Shown here piece after piece: positions 1 through 7,970 of a stretch of DNA of 64,000 nucleotides. Within the stretch, counting starts at the first letter, position 1, and each line of letters begins with the position of its first letter. This DNA comes from Balneolales bacterium (GTDB taxonomy: Bacteria; Bacteroidota; Rhodothermia; Balneolales; Cyclonatronaceae), in the NCBI GenBank assembly GCA_020832405.1, contig JAFIET010000009.1, positions 1 through 64,000 on the forward strand. The letters are read 5' to 3'. The notes beneath the pieces are model-generated. The model was not told where the DNA came from. It worked only from the letters and a program-made list of their open reading frames with translations, and did no database searches. A program made the translations under genes and the position numbers.

Positions 1-79
1 TTCACCCTCACAAGGGTTAATTAGCCACCTTGTTATTCACATCAGCAATTAGATTCAGATCGTAAAACATCACCACATC

Positions 80-247
80 ATGGCTACCATAATTAAAAAA
101 GAAGATTCAAAATCTGAGATAGCCAAAATCCTACGCAAAGCATCAGGGCAGCGTCCAAATAAAGCGCTTATGAAGCTTGCCGGGACATTAAAGGCAGATA
201 TTGATCCTTTAGAGCATCAAAAAAAGCTCCGAGATGAATGGCGGTAG
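80..247 (+). CDS. VapB-like antitoxin (55 aa)
   Basis: Short ORF with ATG at 80 and TAG at 245-247. The charged protein ends in DIDPLEHQKKLRDEWR, the kind of C-terminus seen in small antitoxins encoded just before PIN (VapC) toxins. A second reading frame opens inside its last codons (ATG at 234), the overlap usual for vapBC pairs, but it closes after 15 codons, so the cognate toxin is missing. The antitoxin assignment rests on the C-terminal pattern and the overlap; no DNA-binding fold can be read with certainty from so short a protein. Confidence 0.55.
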   Translation: MATIIKKEDSKSEIAKILRKASGQRPNKALMKLAGTLKADIDPLEHQKKLRDEWR

Positions 248-281
248 GCTCCTCGTTACCCGCAAACTAAAGAAACCATAA
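234..281 (+). pseudogene. vapC toxin stub (first ~8 codons)
   Basis: Overlapping the antitoxin stop is a frame beginning MNGGRLLV, very close to the usual VapC start (MNG-x-x-hydrophobic-DTN). Right after the GTT codon at 255-257 the expected DT[NS] is replaced by unrelated sequence and the frame stops at 279-281. The simplest reading is a vapC cut at its 8th codon by an insertion or rearrangement. The divergence falls at GTTACC (255-260); CGTTAC also occurs at the far end of the HNH unit (1214-1219). Confidence 0.45.
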
Positions 282-285
282 CAAT

Positions 286-1095
286 ATGAAAACATTCCTT
301 TTTGCGTGGAACCCTAAGAAATGGAATTGGACAACTCTTGAACAGAGCATTGACCAAATTGAACAAACAGGTCGAGCTACTGAAAAATGGAGCGTATTAA
401 GTCATCGAAAAATTCAACCAGGAGACAGAGCATTTTTAATGCGACTTGGAGAAGAGCCAAAAGGAATAATGGCTGCCGGATTTGTGGCGACACCACCATT
501 TTTATCAAAACATTGGAGCGGAGAAGACAGATTAGTAAATCGTGTAATGATTGACTTTGAAGCAATCTTAAATCCTGATAGAGATCCGATTTTAAGTCTC
601 GACAGGTTAAATCAAGGAAACTTAGCAAAAATAAATTGGACACCACAATCTTCAGGGATTGAAATTGACCCGGAACTTACTGAAGAATTAGAAGCCGTAT
701 GGTTCGACTTTTTGACAACTCAGGGAATCAGGCACAATCCATTCAGAGAGACTGAGAAAGATGAACAAAAAGTTTATACAGAGGGAACGCCAAATCAGGT
801 TTTAGTGACAAAATATGAACGAAATCCATTTGCCAGAAAAACTTGTATTGACCACTACGGACTTTCTTGTTCAGTTTGCAAATTTAACTTTGAAAATGAA
901 TACGGAGAATTAGGTAAAGACTTTATTCACGTTCACCATTTAAGGCAAGTAGCGGAAATTGGAAAGGAATATAAAATTGACCCGGTTAAGGATTTAAGAC
1001 CTGTTTGCCCGAACTGTCACGCAATGATTCATAAACGAAAAGAACCATACACGATTGAGGAACTGAAAGAAAAAATGAAAAGAGTCAGCAGGTAA
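286..1095 (+). CDS. EVE-like domain fused to HNH endonuclease (269 aa)
   Basis: Two-domain protein. Residues about 1-110 begin FLFAWNPKKWNW and contain IQPGDRAFLMR and PKGIMAAG, matching the pattern of EVE (PUA-like) domains, which bind modified bases. The C-terminal part is a zinc-type HNH nuclease: CSVC at 195-198, HVHH at 215-218, then CPNCH at 241-245 and H249, so the two zinc pairs and catalytic histidine region look intact. In the families concerned, EVE joined to a nuclease suggests cleavage of DNA with modified cytosine (type IV restriction); here that is inference. The gene is AT-rich and lies alone between toxin-antitoxin remnants, with a long imperfect palindrome starting at its stop codon. 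It looks like acquired defence DNA. Confidence 0.75.
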   Translation: MKTFLFAWNPKKWNWTTLEQSIDQIEQTGRATEKWSVLSHRKIQPGDRAFLMRLGEEPKGIMAAGFVATPPFLSKHWSGEDRLVNRVMIDFEAILNPDRDPILSLDRLNQGNLAKINWTPQSSGIEIDPELTEELEAVWFDFLTTQGIRHNPFRETEKDEQKVYTEGTPNQVLVTKYERNPFARKTCIDHYGLSCSVCKFNFENEYGELGKDFIHVHHLRQVAEIGKEYKIDPVKDLRPVCPNCHAMIHKRKEPYTIEELKEKMKRVSR

Positions 1096-1221
1096 CAACG
1101 TATAGAACGTATGGCAGGTAAAGTGGTGAATTAAAGCTTTGTGCTATCCTGTCGGCATGGTGCAAGCCGCCAGGAAAATACTTCGAAAACGGCCCCAAGT
1201 CATATACGAAAAACGTTACAT
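1090..1221 (+). repeat. Long imperfect palindrome, attC-like
   Basis: The element begins AGGTAAC (1090-1096, overlapping the HNH stop) and ends GTTACAT (1215-1221); these ends pair at 6 of 7 positions. The next inner arms (AACGTATAGAACGTATGGC on the left, GTCATATACGAAAAACGTT on the right) also pair in part. A second inner hairpin is formed by CCTGTCGGC and GCCGCCAGG near 1148-1174. Paired outer boxes with an imperfect body directly behind a single promoterless gene is how integron attC sites look. No integrase is in the window and the boxes do not fully match the RYYYAAC/GTTRRRY consensus, so this remains a resemblance. Confidence 0.35.
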
Positions 1222-1361
1222 AACAGAGCCTTGCTGCAGGAAAATCACTTTTCGCATTTCCGTCTTTCTGCCAGTTCATTTAGCTTATTAAAGAACCTCA
1301 ACGGTTCTACCCCAAATTGTCTCCTACATTTCAAAAAACAGTTTACGCTTATTTTTTTGTC

Positions 1362-1835
1362 ATGAAGCCTAAAGTTTATCTTGAGACCTCCGTCATCAGC
1401 TATCTGACCGGAATGCCTTCCAGGGATCTGATTACTGTCGGGCGGCAGCAAATTACCCATCAGTGGTGGGAAAGTCGGAAGAAAGATTTTTAGTTATTTG
1501 TATCGGACCCTGTTAAGGAGGAAGCATCGTTGGGCGACCCAAAAGCTGCGGAAAAAAGATTATCTGTTATCAGAAAAATACCTCAATTGGAAGTTTCAGC
1601 CGAAGCATTGGATTTCGCGAAGTTTTTGATCGCTAACACACCATTTCCGGATAAAGCACGACTTGACGCCCTTCATATAGCTGTGGCAGAAGACCAGCGT
1701 ATGGCCTATATATTAACCTGGAACTTTAGACACATTGCTAATGCATCCATTCGTTCAAAACTTGAAGTACTCGCCCAAAGCCGGGATATTGAACTTCCGG
1801 TTATTTGTACTCCTGAAGAATTATTATATTTCTAA
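1362..1835 (+). pseudogene. PIN-domain toxin broken by in-frame TAG
   Basis: One reading frame runs from ATG 1362 to TAA 1833-1835 (157 codons) and is interrupted only by TAG at 1491-1493 (codon 44). Before the stop: VYLETSVISYL and an ITHQWWESRKKDF segment. After it: LFVSDPVKEEASLGDP, then KARLDALHIAVAEDQRMAYI, LTWNFRHIAN and ICTPEELL, all characteristic of a VapC-related PIN family. The two halves join with no gap, and a Glu codon (GAG) at the stop would restore the frame, so a single base change is the likely lesion. A TTG at 1530 could start only the C-terminal part, which lacks the first acidic residue. A sequencing error is the main alternative. Confidence 0.75.
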
Positions 1836-1836
1836 T

Positions 1837-2007
1837 ATGGAACAAGATCCTATCATATCAGAAGTCCGGAAGAACCGGGAAGCATTGTTGGCGAAATTCG
1901 ACAACGACCTGGATAAGCTGTACGCGCATATCAAAGATCGGGAGAAGAAATCCAGGGTTAAGCTGAAGAATTTTCGTCGTAAAAAAGGGTTGAAGCCCGG
2001 AGAGTAA
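1837..2007 (+). CDS. Small partner protein of the PIN toxin (56 aa)
   Basis: The ATG lies one base after the PIN stop codon, so the two are translationally linked. The protein is short and highly charged (DPIISEVRKNREALLAKFDN near the start, a Lys/Arg-rich end). Small proteins of this kind with a DPI-x-EVR-x-x-RE start accompany this PIN subfamily, and I take it to be the antitoxin or a partner. It appears intact although its toxin is broken, as expected when the toxin decays first. Confidence 0.5.
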   Translation: MEQDPIISEVRKNREALLAKFDNDLDKLYAHIKDREKKSRVKLKNFRRKKGLKPGE

Positions 2008-2033
2008 TAAGTTTACGTTACACCCAACCCCCA

Positions 2034-3455
2034 TCACCCCTTCAAATGGTACTTCGCATCTACCGGCTTGAGGGCGAGGTTGCAGGCGAAGCCGATGGCG
2101 AGCAGGGCGGCCATGATGTACATGGTTAGGGTGTAGGCATCAGCCGGGGCTACGCCGCTGTCTATCTGCCATTGGCGCAGGTAGTTGATCAGCACAGGAC
2201 CCAGCACGCCGGCCGTGCTCCAGGCGGTGAGCAGGCGGCCGTGTATGGCGCCCACCTGAAAGGTGCCGAACATGTCGCGCAGGTAGGCCGGGATGGTCGC
2301 AAAGCCGCCGCCGTACATGGTCATGATAACGGCGAAAGCCGCAATAAACAGAAAGGCGGTATCGAAGCGCCCGAGGGAGGGCACCAGGGCGTAGAGCAGC
2401 ATCCCGAGGCCGAAGTAAATACCGTAGGTGGTCTGCCGGCCGATTTTATCGGAGAGCGACGACCAGAAGAAGCGGCCAATCAGGTTGAAAAAGCTGAGCA
2501 GGGCCACAAACAGGGCGGCATCCGCTACGGTGATGGACGGCCGGAACATCTCCTGAATCATGGGCGAGGCCTGACTCAGCACGCCTATCCCTGCGGTCAC
2601 GTTCACGCAGAGCATCACCCAGAGCAGCCAGAACTGCGGGGTTTTGAGGGCGGTGTCGGCATCCACATGGTTGGAGGTAATCATGCCGCTGCTCGATTTC
2701 ACCGGCACATAGCCGGCGGGCTTCCAGCCGTCAGGCGGCACGCGCACGAGGGCTACGCCAATCATCATCAGTACAAAATAGATGCTGCCCATCACCAGCA
2801 TGGTTTCCCACACGCCGGCGGTTTCGGGTCCGCTGAAGGTGCCGAGCAGGCGCACGGCCAGGGGCGAGCCGATCATCGCGCCGCCGCCAAAGCCCATAAT
2901 CGCCATGCCGGTAGCCATGCCCGGCCGGTCAGGGAACCATTTGATGAGGGTAGAAACCGGCGAGATGTAGCCGATCCCCAGACCAATACCGCCCAGCACG
3001 CCGTAGCCGAGATAGACCAGCCAGATCTGATGCAGGTGTACGCCCAGGGCTGAAACAAAAAAACCGCCGCTGAAGCACAGGGCGGAATAAAACATCGCTT
3101 TGCGCGGACCTTCGCGCTCCAGCCATTTCCCGAAGAGCGCGGCTGAAAGCCCGAGGAACACGATGGCGATCGAGAAGATCCAGCCGATATCGGTGAGGCG
3201 CCAGTCGGCCGGGGCCGATTCGGTTACGCCGATGAGTTGCGAGAGCGGCAGGTTGAATACGCTGAAGGCGTACACCTGCCCGATGGCAAGGTGTATGGCC
3301 AGGGCTGCCGGGGGGATCAGCCAGCGGTTGTGGTCGGGGCCTGCAACCGTGTGTTTGCGGTCAAGAAAAGAGAACAAGGTCGGGATAAGGTTAAAATCAG
3401 GGTTTGGGCAACGCTCGGGGCGGGTTTCGGTTTGGGATGCCATCACCCGAAACAA
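2034..3455 (-). CDS. OFA-family MFS transporter, probable pyruvate/formate transport
   Basis: 473-residue polytopic inner-membrane protein of the major facilitator superfamily with about 12 hydrophobic segments. IGQVYAFSVFNLPLS in the first helix, GIGLGIGYISPVSTLIKWFPDRPG and MAIMGFGGGAMIGSP are typical of the oxalate:formate antiporter (OFA) family, which includes E. coli YhjX, linked to pyruvate. It is the last gene of a minus-strand series after pflB and pflA (31 bases from pflA), so the likely cargo is pyruvate, formate or a related small carboxylate rather than oxalate. The start could also be the Met four codons in (3443). The substrate is inferred from neighbourhood. Confidence 0.85.
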   Translation of the reverse strand: MFRVMASQTETRPERCPNPDFNLIPTLFSFLDRKHTVAGPDHNRWLIPPAALAIHLAIGQVYAFSVFNLPLSQLIGVTESAPADWRLTDIGWIFSIAIVFLGLSAALFGKWLEREGPRKAMFYSALCFSGGFFVSALGVHLHQIWLVYLGYGVLGGIGLGIGYISPVSTLIKWFPDRPGMATGMAIMGFGGGAMIGSPLAVRLLGTFSGPETAGVWETMLVMGSIYFVLMMIGVALVRVPPDGWKPAGYVPVKSSSGMITSNHVDADTALKTPQFWLLWVMLCVNVTAGIGVLSQASPMIQEMFRPSITVADAALFVALLSFFNLIGRFFWSSLSDKIGRQTTYGIYFGLGMLLYALVPSLGRFDTAFLFIAAFAVIMTMYGGGFATIPAYLRDMFGTFQVGAIHGRLLTAWSTAGVLGPVLINYLRQWQIDSGVAPADAYTLTMYIMAALLAIGFACNLALKPVDAKYHLKG

Positions 3456-3485
3456 AAGCCGTCCTCATCATACAAAAAAATAAAA

Positions 3486-4220
3486 TCAGAAAACCGGCAT
3501 GCCGTGTGCGCTGAAATGGCTGCGGGCGGCTTCAACAGCGGCAGCGTCGGGCTCGGGGGTGTCGTTCAGCTGATAGCTGAGGCCCATCTGCTCCCATTTG
3601 TAGCGGCCCATGTTGTGGAAGGGCAGGATTTCGACCCGCTCAATGTTGGGCAGGGTTGCCGCAAAGGCTGCGAGTTCGGCCAGGTAGTCCGGGTGATCGG
3701 TGTAGCCGGGCACGAGCACGTGCCGCAGCCACACGGGGATGCCGAGATTGGCCAGCCGCTGTGCAAAGTCGAGGGTGGGCTGCAGGGCCACATCGGTGAG
3801 CTGCTTGTAGTTTTCCGGACGGATGTGCTTGATGTCGAGCAGCACCAGGTCGGTGTTGCCGAGCAGTTCGTCGTCGGCGCGCCAGCCGGTGTAGCCGGAG
3901 GTGTCGAGGGCTGTGTGCACGCCCATGCGCTTGCAGCCTTCAAAGATGGCTTTCACGAAGGCCGGCTGACTCAGCGGTTCGCCGCCGGAGAGGGTTACGC
4001 CGCCGCCGGTGCGCCGGAAAACGTCGCGGTAGCGCGCTATTTCGCGCAGCTGCGTGAAGGCATCGGTTTTCTGCCCGCAGCGGAAGGGCCGCGCATCCGG
4101 GTTGTGGCAGTACAGGCAGTTGAGGGGGCAGCCCTGTAAAAAAAGCACCCGACGGACCCCGGGCCCGTCGAGCGTACCGGCCGATTCCACCGAGTGCAGG
4201 TAGCCGCTCGTATTTTCCAT
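3486..4220 (-). CDS. pflA: Pyruvate formate-lyase activating enzyme (radical SAM)
   Basis: 244 residues, the usual PflA length. GCPLNCLYCHNPD carries the CxxxCxxC cluster of radical-SAM activases; GGGVTLSGGEPLSQPAF is the downstream SAM-binding GGE motif. The enzyme uses a [4Fe-4S] cluster and S-adenosylmethionine to abstract a hydrogen from the glycine of pyruvate formate-lyase. It lies 119 bases downstream of pflB on the same strand, the expected partner arrangement. Confidence 0.95.
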   Translation of the reverse strand: MENTSGYLHSVESAGTLDGPGVRRVLFLQGCPLNCLYCHNPDARPFRCGQKTDAFTQLREIARYRDVFRRTGGGVTLSGGEPLSQPAFVKAIFEGCKRMGVHTALDTSGYTGWRADDELLGNTDLVLLDIKHIRPENYKQLTDVALQPTLDFAQRLANLGIPVWLRHVLVPGYTDHPDYLAELAAFAATLPNIERVEILPFHNMGRYKWEQMGLSYQLNDTPEPDAAAVEAARSHFSAHGMPVF

Positions 4221-4339
4221 GTCAGTTCAGGTTTGTGGCGTGCTTGGCAGCAGGGCGACCGGCAGACCGCTCCGTTTCGGGGAGCAGCCTGCCCGGCCTT
4301 GCCTTGTGCTGAATTGGTGAAGGATACCGGGACCCGGCC

Positions 4340-6619
4340 TTAGTTTTGGCCGTGGAAGGTCCGGGTTACGACATCGAGCTGCTGCTCGCGGGTGAGCTTG
4401 TTGAAGTTCACCGCGTAGCCGCTCACGCGTACCGTAAGCTGCGGGTACTGCTCGGGGTGCTCCATGGCATCGAGCAGGGTTTCGCGGTCGAATACGTTCA
4501 CGTTAATGTGGTGTCCGCCGGCCCCGAAGTAGGTGTCGAGCAGGCCGGTGAGGTTGCCAACGCGGTCTTCCTCACTGCGCCCCAGCGCTTTGGGGATGAT
4601 AGAGAAGGTGTAGGAAATGCCGTCCTGCGCGTACTCGTACGGCATTTTGGCCACGCTCATCATGCTCGCAACGGCGCCGTTCAGGTCGCGGCCGTGCATC
4701 GGGTTGGCACCCGGCGCGAAAGGCTCGCCTTTTTTGCGTCCGTCTGGCGTGCTGCCGGTTTTGAGGCCGTACACCACGTTGGAGGTAATGGTGAGTACCG
4801 ATTGCGTGGGGAGGGCGTTCCGGTAGGTCGGCTGCTTGGCAAGCTTGTTCATGAAGCTCTTCACCAGGTCGCGCGCGATGCCGTCCACACGGTCGTCGTT
4901 GTTGCCGAAGGTCGGGAACTCGCCGGTGGTTTCGAAATTGACGGCCAGGCCGCGCGCATCACGGATGATGCGCACATCGGCGTACTTCACCGCGCTGAGG
5001 GAATCGGCCACTACCGAAAGACCCGCAATGCCGCAGGCCATGGTCCGCATCACATCGCGGTCGTGCAGGGCCATTTCGAGGCGCTCGTAGTAGTACTTGT
5101 CGTGCATAAAATGGATGATGTTGAGCGCGTTCATGTACACCTGCGCCAGCCATTCGCTCATGGCTTCGAAGCGGGGCATGAGCTCATCCCAGGTGAGGCG
5201 GTCGCCGGTAATCGGCGCAAGCATCGGACCCACCTGCTCACCGCTGATCTCATCGCGTCCGCCGTTGATGGCGTAGAGCAGGGTCTTGGCGAGGTTGGCA
5301 CGGGCACCGAAAAACTGCATCTGCTTGCCCAGGCGCATGGCCGAAACACAGCAGGCGATGCCGTAGTCGTCGCCCCAGTAGCCACGCATCAGGTCGTCGT
5401 TTTCGTACTGCAGCGACGAGGTGCGGATCGAGGTTTCCGCGCAGAAGTTTTTGAAGCCGTCGGGCAGCTTGTCGCTCCACAGCACCGTGAGGTTCGGCTC
5501 GGGGGCCGGACCCAAATTGTGCAGGGTTTGCAGCATGCGGAAGGCGGTTTTGCTCACCAGCGTACGGCCGTCAACGCCCATGCCGCCGATGGCTTCGGTA
5601 ACCCAGGTGGGGTCGCCGGAGAAAAGTTCGTTGTAGTCGGGCGTGCGCATGAAGCGGATCATGCGGAGCTTCATCACAAAATGGTCGATCAGCTCCTGTG
5701 CGCCGGCTTCGGTGAGGGTGCCTTCGCTAAGGTCGCGCTCAAAATAAATGTCGAGGAAGGTAGAAACGCGGCCGAGCGACATGGCCGCGCCGTTCTGCTC
5801 TTTGGTGGCGCCGAGGTAGGCGAAGTACAGCCACTGCACGGCTTCGGTTGCGTTTTCGGCGGGGCGGCTGATGTTAAAACCGTAGCTCGCCGCCATTTCT
5901 TCCAGCTCCTGAATCGCTTTTACCTGCTCGCCCAGCTCTTCCCGCAGGCGGGTGATTTCTTCGCTCAGGCTCGCGGCTTCCAGCGAAGCGCGCTGCTCCT
6001 GCTTGTCCGCAATGAGGCGGGCCGTGCCGTAAAGCGCAACGCGGCGGTAATCCCCGATGATGCGGCCGCGGGCGTAGGCATCGGGCAGACCGGTAACGAT
6101 TCCGCTCTTCCGTGCTTTCAGGATTTCGGGCGTGTAGGCATCAAAAACGCCGTCGTTGTGGGTCTTGCGCAGGCCGGTAATGGCCTTCTCAGTTTCTTCA
6201 GAAATCTGATACCCATTGCTCTCCAGCGCATTTTTGGCGATGCGGAAGCCGCCAAACGGCATAAGGGCGCGCTTCAGGGGCTTCTCGGTCTGCAGCCCCA
6301 CGATGCGCTCCAATTCCTGATCAATATAGCCGGGCTTGTGCGAAGTAATGCCCGAAACCACTTCGGTATCGGCATCAAGCACGCCCTTGCGGCGCTCTTC
6401 TTTCATCAGGATGAGCACCTGCTCCCAAAGCAGGCGGGTGTTGTCGGTAGGCCCGGCCAGAAAGCGGCCATCCCCCGTGAAGGGCGTGTAATTTTTCTGG
6501 ATAAAATCCCGCACATCAATTTCATGATTCCAGGTACCGCCTTTAAAATCGCGGTAGCAGCGGGGGGCGTCGTCGGTCAAAAATGGAAGGTCAGCAGCAG
6601 AAGGGGTATTGTTGAACAT
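4340..6619 (-). CDS. pflB: Formate C-acetyltransferase (pyruvate formate-lyase)
   Basis: 759 residues, the same length as E. coli PflB. The C-terminal glycyl-radical motif RVSGYAVNF places the radical glycine at residue 734; the adjacent active-site cysteines are in [11 protein letters not shown]. The enzyme splits pyruvate with CoA into acetyl-CoA and formate and works only without oxygen. It is first in the series pflB-pflA-OFA transporter. An imperfect palindrome lies 24-45 bases upstream of the start (6643-6664) and may be an operator. The long ORF on the opposite strand is a composition shadow. Confidence 0.97.
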   Translation of the reverse strand: MFNNTPSAADLPFLTDDAPRCYRDFKGGTWNHEIDVRDFIQKNYTPFTGDGRFLAGPTDNTRLLWEQVLILMKEERRKGVLDADTEVVSGITSHKPGYIDQELERIVGLQTEKPLKRALMPFGGFRIAKNALESNGYQISEETEKAITGLRKTHNDGVFDAYTPEILKARKSGIVTGLPDAYARGRIIGDYRRVALYGTARLIADKQEQRASLEAASLSEEITRLREELGEQVKAIQELEEMAASYGFNISRPAENATEAVQWLYFAYLGATKEQNGAAMSLGRVSTFLDIYFERDLSEGTLTEAGAQELIDHFVMKLRMIRFMRTPDYNELFSGDPTWVTEAIGGMGVDGRTLVSKTAFRMLQTLHNLGPAPEPNLTVLWSDKLPDGFKNFCAETSIRTSSLQYENDDLMRGYWGDDYGIACCVSAMRLGKQMQFFGARANLAKTLLYAINGGRDEISGEQVGPMLAPITGDRLTWDELMPRFEAMSEWLAQVYMNALNIIHFMHDKYYYERLEMALHDRDVMRTMACGIAGLSVVADSLSAVKYADVRIIRDARGLAVNFETTGEFPTFGNNDDRVDGIARDLVKSFMNKLAKQPTYRNALPTQSVLTITSNVVYGLKTGSTPDGRKKGEPFAPGANPMHGRDLNGAVASMMSVAKMPYEYAQDGISYTFSIIPKALGRSEEDRVGNLTGLLDTYFGAGGHHINVNVFDRETLLDAMEHPEQYPQLTVRVSGYAVNFNKLTREQQLDVVTRTFHGQN

Positions 6620-6642
6620 AGCAGTAAAAAAGTTAAATCATT

Positions 6643-6664
6643 ATTCTAATACGAATATCAGAAT
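6643..6664. promoter_or_regulatory. Imperfect palindrome upstream of pflB
   Basis: Arms ATTCT and AGAAT with inner half-sites ATA and TAT are separated by a four-base asymmetric centre. It lies 24-45 bases before the pflB start codon, in the region expected for a promoter or 5' leader. A binding site for an oxygen or redox regulator is plausible given the gene; the sequence is not an obvious FNR (TTGAT-N4-ATCAA) or Rex site. Confidence 0.3.
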
Positions 6665-6833
6665 ATACCCAATTTTTTCACTTCCTGAAAGTAAAATCGA
6701 AGCATACGCGCAGCATCATGCGATTCTGAGCCGAAACGCCGCGCTACACCCGTTGGAAGCGCTATTATAAGATGCGCAAATCCGTCAGCCGCCCGGCCAG
6801 CCTGATCCCGGCAGCCCGGGTAACGGCAGGCTT

Positions 6834-6933
6834 CGTTTTTTTTGGGGGAAACTCCGTGCACATCACGGTCTGCATTGCTTGTGAAAAATCCCAAATCGGC
6901 GGCGTGTCCCTTGCTTTTTGATGTGGGCGCTTC
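6834..6933 (+). repeat. Dispersed ~100-bp repeat, copy 1
   Basis: Shares with 54879-54979 the string CG-T7/8-GGGGGAAACTCCGTG, a hairpin (CCGTG and CACGG arms), ATCCCAAATCGGCGG, and CTTGCTTTTTG followed by ATGT and GGGCGCT. The copies differ by small gaps and substitutions, with the stem kept in both. It sits in non-coding DNA like the other copy. The function is unknown; it could be a REP-like element, a small RNA or a gene remnant. Confidence 0.7.
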
Positions 6934-7145
6934 GAAGCCGAATCGTCTTCAGGAGGCGGAGTCACTGCCGGCTTCATCCGCATTTTTGGTCTCGGTATCG
7001 CGGCCCGTTACTGGTGGTGGACGTGGTTGTGAGGGTCGCCGACGCGGCAGAGACGCATGTCATCGCGGATCTGGAGATTTGGCTGACGGACAGCTTCGGG
7101 CGGATTCGCCCGGGATGCCGTACTGCAATCCGGGCGATCAGGACA

Positions 7146-7781
7146 TCACCCCGCCCGGTCGATAATTTTCTGCGCCTTCAGGATTTCATCCATAATAATA
7201 GTGTGCCCCATGCCCGGGTAGATGATGGTTTCGACCGAGGCACCGAGGGTTTCGAGCTGCTTCGCCGATTCGTGTACCCGGCTTTCGGGGATGTGGAAAT
7301 CGTTGTCGCTGCAGCCAAGAAAGACCGGCGTACCGGCAAAGTCGCAGGAATACGTTTCCGGCCTGATGCGGTCGCCGATGAGTCCGCCGCTGAAGGCAAC
7401 GACCCCGCCCCAGCGCCCCGCATTGCGGGCCGTAAATTCGGTAGCAAGGCAGGCACCCTGACTAAACCCGAGAATTACAATCTGCTCGCGGCGCTTGCCC
7501 TGCGACAGCAGATCGTCCGTGATGGATTTCAGGCTGCTGAGGGCCGAATCGAGCCACGGCTGATTTTCATCCGTAGGCCGCATAAAAGAGTAGGGGTACC
7601 AGGTGTTGTTGGTGGCCTGCGGCGCGATGAAGGCCGCATCCACCACATTGAATTCCTGCGCGAGGGTGAGAATGCTCTCCGCGGATGCCCCGCGACCATG
7701 CACCATCAGCACGATGCGTTCGGCTTTCTCAACCGGAACCCCGGTTTGCACGGTGTTTTCGGATTTGTGATAGGTACTCAT
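7146..7781 (-). CDS. Alpha/beta hydrolase, phospholipase/carboxylesterase family
   Basis: 211 residues, full-length for this family. VLMVHGRGASAES is the oxyanion-hole strand; GFSQGA holds the nucleophile serine, CSDNDFHIP the aspartate and GMGHT the histidine, so the triad is complete. No signal peptide is visible, so it should be cytoplasmic, hydrolysing ester or thioester bonds of small or lipid substrates; the real substrate cannot be read. It stands alone, 189 bases from the divergent SusD-like gene. Confidence 0.88.
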   Translation of the reverse strand: MSTYHKSENTVQTGVPVEKAERIVLMVHGRGASAESILTLAQEFNVVDAAFIAPQATNNTWYPYSFMRPTDENQPWLDSALSSLKSITDDLLSQGKRREQIVILGFSQGACLATEFTARNAGRWGGVVAFSGGLIGDRIRPETYSCDFAGTPVFLGCSDNDFHIPESRVHESAKQLETLGASVETIIYPGMGHTIIMDEILKAQKIIDRAG

Positions 7782-7970
7782 AAAATGAAGTCTGAGGTTA
7801 AGGTTATTTGTTTAAACAAATAAATGCAAAAAAGCCGGGTTTCATTCCGGTAAACCTGATTTACAAGCGGCTGGCATTTTATGTGTAATTCCTTATATTG
7901 GGTGCTGTAATAATAAAATTTTGTGCCATTATTACAATTCCTAAACAAAAACATAGCCGGAGACTCACAC

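Larger units (their letters stand above)
6620..7145. other. 526-bp intergenic region between pflB and the esterase gene
   Basis: No credible gene: the ORFs here are short, have atypical composition and match no family I know. It holds the palindrome at 6643-6664, presumably the pflB promoter on the minus strand, and one copy of a dispersed repeat at 6834-6933. The rest is GC-rich and unexplained. Confidence 0.6.

Noticed and set aside
1491-1493. TAG in the PIN gene as a recoded codon (pyrrolysine or suppressor)
   Set aside because: No supporting element nearby, the position is a normal Glu site in the family, and nothing else in the window uses in-frame TAG; a nonsense mutation is simpler.
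4346-6649. 767-codon open frame opposite pflB
   Set aside because: It runs exactly antisense to a near-certain pflB and has Gly/Ala/Val/His-rich low-complexity composition; it is a by-product of GC-rich codons.
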